NCBI GenBank assembly: GCA_024196135.1
Contig: JAMQCK010000007.1
Span: 124,001-188,000, forward strand
Length of the DNA stretch: 64,000 nucleotides
Source: Pleurotus ostreatus/Saccharomyces cerevisiae fusant
Taxonomy: Eukaryota > Opisthokonta
Direction: 5' to 3'
In this document: positions 57,754 to 64,000 of the stretch, piece after piece
How positions within the stretch are numbered: the stretch's first letter is position 1
How the letters are laid out: every line of letters begins with the position of its first letter
The notes under the pieces: generated by a model
What the model saw: the letters and a program-made list of their open reading frames with translations, nothing else
Told to the model about the DNA's origin: nothing
Databases searched by the model: none
Made by a program: the position numbers and the translations under genes

Positions 57754-59325
57754 CTAGTCATCCAGCTCGTCCTCTTCCTCCTCTCCCTCGTCTGCGCCAT
57801 CACCGTCGTCGGCTCCTGCGAAGTCGCGCTCGACCATGCCTACCACCGCGTCCATCGCCGCGCGGGACATCTTGGGCATGGCCCCAGGTCGCAGTAGCGG
57901 ATGATGTCGCTCGTCCAGGTCCATGGCGTCGTCGCCGTCGCCATCTCCATCCGCCATTTCCTCGTCCTCGTCACTCGACGCCGCCTCGCCCTCTCCGTCG
58001 TCGTCCTCCCCTTCCCCGTCTTCGCTTCCCTCAACCTCCTCCCCCGAATCCGATCCGCTGCCCTCGTCCGAGCCGCTCCCCTGGAAGTCCTCATCCTCCT
58101 CATCATCCGACTCCGCCGCCAGCTGGTGAATCGTGATCGGGCCCACCGGCGCAGGTGCCTTCAATGGCTTGCTCCCTCCATCACCCGCCCCCTCCCTCGC
58201 CTTCTCCTCCTCCGTCTTCCCAAACAGATGCCTGTGCTTCCTCACCCACTGCGCGATCCCGTCCTGCTCCCGCCCATCGATCATGCTCAGCTGCGTCTCC
58301 TCCCCTAGGTCCTCCCCGTCTTCGTCAACTTCCGCGCTGCGGCGCGTCAAGGTGACCGACAACGTACGCCCCGTCGCGCTGAGGATGCGCACGCCGTCAG
58401 TCGCGCCCAACAGGTCCTGGACGGCCCAGAACTCGCAGGGTTTGCTCTCGCCCCACAGCAAGCCCTCCTCGAAGAACCACAGGGTGCCGGGTTTCGCGCC
58501 GCGGTACGCTTCGACGCCGGGAATGCCGTTGGTGGAGGCGCTGGTGCCGGCGCTTGTGGTGTGCGCGCTCTTGAGGGTATCGCCGGAGGGCTCATAGATT
58601 GGCGCGCCAGCTGCTTCGAGGAATGCGCGGAGGTAGGTGTGCACGGAGGAGCCTCTTTCGAGAGTGGTGGTCTGCCCGGCTGTGGGTGTGACCTTTGTGT
58701 TGGCGGTCGCCTGCGCGTCGATGCCGAAGATGACCTGCGCGGAGGCCTGTGCGGCAGTCTTGCCCTTCGCAGGACGCACAACGTCTGCATCGAGCATCAC
58801 GACCGTATAGTGGGATTTTGTCTTTCCTCGAGTAGGCAGGATAAAAGAGCGCGTTATCGCAGAGCGCGGGACGCTCGCTTCGACCGCTGAGGTTGCCGGG
58901 TTCACGAGCACGATAGCATCGTCAGTCACGAGAATATCGACCTTCTTGCGAATCGGGGAGGTCACTGAGATCCCGTGCAGCCGGTACCGCGTCGTCTCCT
59001 CCGACACGCGCTGCCGCTTGGGGTCAGAGCCAGCCGCCTCGTCCGCTTCCAACGAACGCTTCGTCCCAGAAGACGCCCCGCGAAGCCCATTCAGCGCTTC
59101 CGCGAGCTTGCGCTGCTTTTCCGCCCATGCATCGGCGATGGAAGAGGAGGAAGCAGGCGCAGGTGCGGCACCGGATAGAAATCGGGTGAAATTCTCCAGA
59201 ACATGGACAGTCTGCTCGGAAGAGAGAAGAGGGGCTATTTGGGCGCGGATCTCGTCGGGGAGATGGGAGAGGGTGGTATTGAGGAAGGTTGCTTCCGGTG
59301 GGGCTGTAGCCATCTGGCGCAGCAC
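57754..59325 (-). CDS. Rtt106-like histone chaperone with acidic C-terminus
   Basis: Single exon, 523 aa; Met5 (MATAPPEATFLN) is an alternative start. After an N-terminal helical region and a basic stretch (SDPKRQRVSEE), the centre looks like the tandem PH-type module of Rtt106/Pob3/SSRP1: RYRLHGISVTSPIRKKVDIL, AITRSFILPTRGKTKSHYTV, AYRGAKPGTLWFFEEGLLWG, CEFWAVQDLLGATDGVRILS. The C-terminal ~130 residues are highly acidic Asp/Glu/Ser/Gly sequence and end EEEEDELDD, as in histone chaperones. Known role of Rtt106: deposits H3-H4 and supports heterochromatin silencing. It lacks the SSRC/HMG parts of FACT, so Rtt106 is preferred over Pob3. Confidence 0.84.
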   Translation of the reverse strand: MLRQMATAPPEATFLNTTLSHLPDEIRAQIAPLLSSEQTVHVLENFTRFLSGAAPAPASSSSIADAWAEKQRKLAEALNGLRGASSGTKRSLEADEAAGSDPKRQRVSEETTRYRLHGISVTSPIRKKVDILVTDDAIVLVNPATSAVEASVPRSAITRSFILPTRGKTKSHYTVVMLDADVVRPAKGKTAAQASAQVIFGIDAQATANTKVTPTAGQTTTLERGSSVHTYLRAFLEAAGAPIYEPSGDTLKSAHTTSAGTSASTNGIPGVEAYRGAKPGTLWFFEEGLLWGESKPCEFWAVQDLLGATDGVRILSATGRTLSVTLTRRSAEVDEDGEDLGEETQLSMIDGREQDGIAQWVRKHRHLFGKTEEEKAREGAGDGGSKPLKAPAPVGPITIHQLAAESDDEEDEDFQGSGSDEGSGSDSGEEVEGSEDGEGEDDDGEGEAASSDEDEEMADGDGDGDDAMDLDERHHPLLRPGAMPKMSRAAMDAVVGMVERDFAGADDGDGADEGEEEEDELDD

Positions 59326-60433
59326 GTTGGAAGATGGCGAAGGGCGGAGGCAAGTTGCTTACTGCTTCTTCTCCGGATGGGCGGTTGGGAGGGTGTTCTG
59401 CGGGTGTCCGTAGGAAACGAGCACTTCAGTGTATTTTTTTCGAAATTGTGTGCAGGAATCGAGGAGCCTGTGCGGCGCGATGAACACGGTCAAGAACAAG
59501 GTGCCAGCGACGCGTCTGCACCGCGTGCGGCGTGAGATACGCGTGACGTCATTTGACACATTTTACACGTGATAACGTTTATTGACACCCACAAGTCGTA
59601 CTCGAGGTCGACAAGCCGCTGAAGTTCGTCTGCGGGGCGTTCAAGGCTTGAGAGAGGGACCAAGGACTGGGTGAGGCAAAGAAACAGGGAATTTTCAGAG
59701 CGTCGTGAAGGGGAACATGAGAGTGCTGCGGTGGTGGCGCATGAATATCGAAGGTCGCCCTGAATGTGCCTCAGGTTATTGTCGACCTCAAATACTGCAA
59801 TGCCTGAAGAACCCTGGGCAGCGAGTCACTGTTGTCCGTTGACAGCTCCATCACGGCCCTTCATTTCGGACGTGCACATCGGGGCGAGCTTGACAGGAAG
59901 GGTCGCCGACTTCGAGGATGTCTTCATTGACCCCGCGTCCTCCGCTGCCTCAGGCTGACATTCGCGACACTTTCTATCAGACCGGGGCCTTTGCCCGTTC
60001 CCAGTTCCAGGGAGAAATTCCCCGTTGTCAGAGCGGATCGCGTGTGGCACAGGCTGGGCGAGCGGGCCGCTGGGAGTCGGTCCCTCGGTGACGGGAGTTC
60101 GGAGACCAAAAAACGATTTGAAAATATTTTTCGGAAATTGCCGCCGTTTCCATTCTCGCCTCTCCCGCGATTTGTACAGGGTCGCCGTGGATGCTATCTG
60201 GGCTGTAAAGCGTCCGGCGGGCAGAGTATCCTGCCAACGCCGTCTCCCTCTCCAGCTCTTCCCCTGACTGTGCACAGACGCAGCGTCTACCCTCCTATCA
60301 CGGGACAAGCCTGAGACCAGGGAGGATCACACGGTATCATATACGCAACAATCAGCGCGGATTCACCCAGGGTTGCCCGCCCTAGACAGCTCAACGACAG
60401 CCAGGCGCGCCGACGACGAGCCCCACGACAGCA
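59326..60433. promoter_or_regulatory. Divergent intergenic region with CRE and E-box motifs
   Basis: About 1.1 kb between opposite starts. A palindromic CRE (TGACGTCA, 59544-59551) and an E-box (CACGTG, 59566-59571) lie 15 bp apart, roughly 220-245 bp upstream of the Rtt106-like start. The rest (59572-60433) has no supported gene. Confidence 0.45.
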
Positions 60434-63400
60434 ATGAGCTCGCCTCCCGCCGCCATGACATCGCCCAAGCGCCGGCAAGGCGTTCCCCACCTTCTCGAGT
60501 CCTTCCCGGCACCGCCCACATTCATACCAGCAACGCCTGCAACGCCGGGGTCTCTGCAGCTGCCCCAACGCTCAACCTCGCCATTCGGGGGCACGACACC
60601 AACGACAGCTCTTTCCGCATACCACACCCCACCCACTTCCTTCATCTCCACGCTGAGCGGGAATGCATATCCGACGACGACGACGAGCCCTCCCCGACAC
60701 ATACCGTCGCCCCGTACCCAGCCGGCCTCGCTACCGTCTGCGTCGGCGAACCCACCACCCTCTCTACCCCCCTCACAGCCTCTACCACCCGTTCCCCAGA
60801 ATGACACACCCAGTCTTCTGTTGTCAAGCGCGCGCAGGAGTACCTCTGACAACGCGAGCGTACGGAGCGCCAGCCTACGGAGTCTGGGGAGGGAGAGCAT
60901 AAGGTGCGTCGCCCCCCGTCGCGTCGGGCAGCGCGTTGACGCGGTGACAGGTCGGGCAGGTCATCCGAGCACGGGCACCGGCCTGGCAGGTGCGTTGCTG
61001 GGCAGGACGCGAATCCTAGCAGAATCACTAATGTCGTTCCTGAAGGCAAGACCAGCATGACGGCCGTTCCCCGCGCCCCTCCGTAGACTCGGCAGGCAGA
61101 CCGCGCCCATCACTCGATTCATCAGCCCCACCGCGCCCATCACTGTCCTCGGTCCACTCGAACTCCCCCGCTATCTTCCCGTCACCACCGCTAAACAGAA
61201 TCAGCGAAGTCTATCACAACCCTGCCAACGATGATGAGGACGTCCTGAGCGCGTCATTCACCCGACGCGCTAGTCCCAACGCTTCATTCACGTCTGCTTC
61301 ATCTACCTTACAGGCTTCGACATCTACTCCCCCGACATCTACTTTACCCTCACCGAATTCGTCTGCATGCCCCTCTCCTCTGCCTAAGGAGATGCTCCAG
61401 GACCCCGCCGCCTTCCATCGCGAGCTTCGCAGCGCAAGATCTCGCAGTCGCGGTCACAAGGAGGTCCTTCGCTCCCGCGTAACCTCTGAGGATATTCCCC
61501 CTAGCCCAAGTCGGCCCATCTTGCCACGTTCTGTCTCTGACGGGCCTATGTCGTTAGCAGACAGCAACGCGGGTACGCCGCGAGGCAGGACGCTAGGCAA
61601 GCCGAAGAAGGTGGCGGCCGCTGCGGCTACCTCTGACGCGGATGGAAGGGACTCGCCGGATATCAACGAGATCATCGAGCGCACACCGAGGCCGGCACGG
61701 TCTTCGAAGAGCTTGGCGCGGTCAGCGTCGTCCTCATCGAAGAGCCTGGCAAGAAGTGCATCCTCGAAGAGTCTTGGGACCTCGACACGGCGAAGTAGTG
61801 CGCGACTCTCCAAGGAGAGCAGTACTTCGCATGTCAGCGAGGACCCTTCCAGGCGACGCCCCTACGCGAAGTCATTTGGCGCCGACACTCCACACGCAAG
61901 AGGCAAACGCACGAAGGACGCGATACCCCCTCCTCCCTCTAGCTTCACACATCCCGTCAAACAGGAGCGCGCCCTGTCCCGAGGGGCATCCGAGCGAAGT
62001 CGGGACAGCACCGTCTCGGCGTTCTCGCTAACCGCCTACGGTGTCAACGATGCGCCTTATAAGCGCGACAGCGCGTACTCGAACGACCCGTACTCAAGCG
62101 GCCGGGAGGGCAAGTCGCCCGCAGACCGCTCACCCGCGTCTAGTTCCGCGCACGAGCTGCCAACCGCAAGGCCAAGGCGCGGCGCGAGTCCGTTCGAGTC
62201 CTTGAGGCGGTCGATACACTCGATGCAGAGCGAGTCGGACAACCCGTATGGGGGGATCCATCCGGACGACGAGAAACTGTTCGCGGAGATGGAGCAGATG
62301 CTTGAGGGGCAGGTCAGCGACCCGGAGGAGGGCGACAGCAAGAGCCGAGGCAAGGCGCCCGACGCGTTCGCCGTCGAGGTCGTACGGAGCGATGACGAGG
62401 GGGAGGAGCCCTTCGACGACGAGGTGGTCGAATCGGACGAGGACAGCGACAGCTCCATCGACCTGCGGACACCGCTTTCGTCAGTCTTTATGCTTTTATA
62501 TTTGGCGCGGCTGCGCCGAGAAGTCGCCTGCTGACAATGAATCACAGGAAATTGATGCTTCGCGACGGTGTGCTGTCGCCGAATTCGAAGGTTCTTCAAC
62601 AGCAGGAGGAGGACCTGTTGGGCTCGCATGGCCGGGGCAGTGTTATGAGCTTTACTAGTGGTGAGCTGGGCCCGTTTATGAAAGGGTCGCGTGCTAAATG
62701 AACGTCCTCAGCGATCTCGACGTCGTCGATCCTGAAGGATACGCGGGATACTCCGTCGCGTCGCGTTCGTCATCGCGACGGGAAGCTGTTGCGAGGAGGC
62801 CTTGGGCTGACGACGGGGCTTGGGTGGAGTGATAGTGAAGATGAGGACGCGCCTTCGCCGTTCACGAAGCGTGTTTCCTCGCTAGCGCTCAGCCGCTCGA
62901 AGTCGGTGTCGAACTTGCGCTCGACGTCGACGTTGAGCCTTGGCGCCATCGAGGAGGATGTGCCATCCGCGAGGGAGATCATGTCCCGTAGCACGAGCAA
63001 GACGTCCTCCCTGCGAAGTATGCCCAGTATGCCCCTCTCGAAGTCGCTGAACTCGCTCTCGCGGATGTCATCGCGGTCGAGCGGGTACAGCGTCCGGCCG
63101 AACCACGGGCACGCGCACGGCGGGAGCACGCTGTTCGAGGACGACGAAGACGATGTGGATGGCGCGGACGAGTTTGGGCGCTCGAAGAGCTGGAAGACGA
63201 GGAGTCAGCCGACGACAAGAAGTCAGCCGCGCGAGTTGTATGCCATGCAGCCTAGTGAGGGCACACCCTCTAGCGACTCGACCGCGAGCATCTCGCTTCC
63301 TGATACGCCAGCCGACTATGAGGCGACGCCGACGTACACGGGTCACTCGTACAATCGGAACAAGGTACGTTTAGACTTATGTCCGGGCTAGGTGGGATGT

Positions 63401-64000
63401 ACTGACCGGCCATGCAGGACTTACCGAGGTTGCCGAGCATGGGGAGTCTCCGGAGGCAGGGCAGCACGGCCAGCGTCAGGCGCACGGTCTCGCAGAAGAG
63501 CGTGAAGAAGACGACGTCGATGGCCAGCATTCGTGACCGGAGTGTGTCGGAGACGAAGTCAAGACTGCCCGAGTCCCAGTCCTACTCGCGAGTATCAGAG
63601 TCGAGCTTACGAATGACTGAGCGCCAGTCGCGTATGCCGGAGTCTCAGTCGCGGTCGCGCATGCCAGAGCCCAAGGCGCGAACGCGGACGCCGGAGCCCA
63701 AGTCGCGGATACCAGAATCGAAGTCCCGTTCGTCGACGCCGGATTCCAAGTTGCGAAGGCCGAGCTTTGGCAGTGCGTCCTCTCGCTCACCATCTAATCT
63801 TCTCCCGCCCATTGACTGACCCCCTCCCGTAGGCAGCTCAATACCTGCGCCCCCGTCAACTTCTAAGGCGCCGCCACTCCCGACTCACCGCCCAATCGAG
63901 ATGACACGCAGCCCCCGGCCGCTGCAGCTGCCGACACGGCTCACCTCCGACCGCCCCGCAGTCCCAGTCCCGCGGGTTGCTCATTTGTCGCTGGAGGCGC
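60434..64000 (+). CDS. Serine-rich, low-complexity protein of unknown function (3' end beyond window)
   Basis: The gene starts at MSSPPAAMTSPKRRQGVPHL and continues past the window. Exons read about 60434-60900, 61085-62480, 62547-62658, 62780-63364, 63418-63773 and 63833 on; the junction near 60900-61085 is unresolved because the donor and acceptor phases disagree. Nearly all of the product is Ser/Pro/Arg-rich and likely disordered. Landmarks: RISEVYHNPANDDED, a Ser-Lys-Ser-Leu-Ala-Arg repeat (61700-61780), an acidic stretch IHPDDEKLFAEMEQMLEG, LGLTTGLGWSDSEDEDAPSP, and ~11-residue repeats of the RMPESQSRS type (63590-63740). I recognise no catalytic domain. The pattern resembles large basidiomycete cortical or cytoskeletal scaffold proteins, but that is a guess. 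Confidence 0.7.

Overview
The window is nuclear DNA from a filamentous basidiomycete, most likely an Agaricomycete. The evidence is dense GC-rich coding sequence, many introns of about 45-80 nt with GTRNGT donors and CAG/TAG acceptors, an expanded set of F-box genes, a DNMT5-type methyltransferase/SNF2 protein, a Yvc1-type TRP channel and RecQ-like repeat debris. I annotate about 25 protein genes; almost all are spliced, so the coordinates given span all exons and the exon bounds I could derive are in the evidence text.

Layout. 1-14.9 kb: 3' part of a Vps9/CUE Rab GEF; two tandem paralogous F-box genes; pantothenate synthetase; two more F-box genes; NAD(P)HX dehydratase; a broken copy of a serine-peptidase-like tail; a gene with three Cys2-His-Cys repeats. 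14.9-17.9 kb: a repeat island with a 1.13 kb terminal-inverted-repeat element, then a second structure with ~170 bp inverted arms enclosing truncated 5' gene ends, one a RecQ-like helicase. 17.9-21.7 kb: an intact trypsin-fold-like protein whose tail is the parent of the broken copy, and an F-box gene paralogous to the one at 9-10.6 kb. 21.8-31.3 kb: Yvc1-like channel, dolichyl-diphosphatase, phosphoglucomutase, another F-box gene. 32-38.6 kb: L-arabinitol 4-dehydrogenase-like enzyme, a tiny PET117 gene, a CID-domain RNA polymerase II CTD-binding protein, a PAP2 lipid phosphatase. 38.8-51.4 kb: a 7.2 kb DNMT5 gene, the U4/U6 snRNP WD40 protein Prp4, and an APSES/ankyrin MBF subunit (Mbp1-like). 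52.3-64 kb: F-box-like protein, EFM7-type methyltransferase, CRIPT, phenolic acid decarboxylase, a 21-nt minisatellite, an Rtt106-like histone chaperone, and a serine-rich protein running off the right edge.

There is no operon logic: conserved housekeeping genes are interleaved with fast-evolving F-box and repeat material. The accessory signal is concentrated at 2-21.7 kb (tandem and dispersed F-box duplications, a duplicated peptidase tail, two inverted-repeat elements). Functional themes elsewhere are chromatin (DNMT5, Rtt106-like), RNA processing (Prp4, CID protein), pentose and aromatic metabolism (arabinitol dehydrogenase, phenolic acid decarboxylase) and phosphate-ester chemistry at membranes (two PAP2 proteins). 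No rRNA, tRNA or CRISPR was found.
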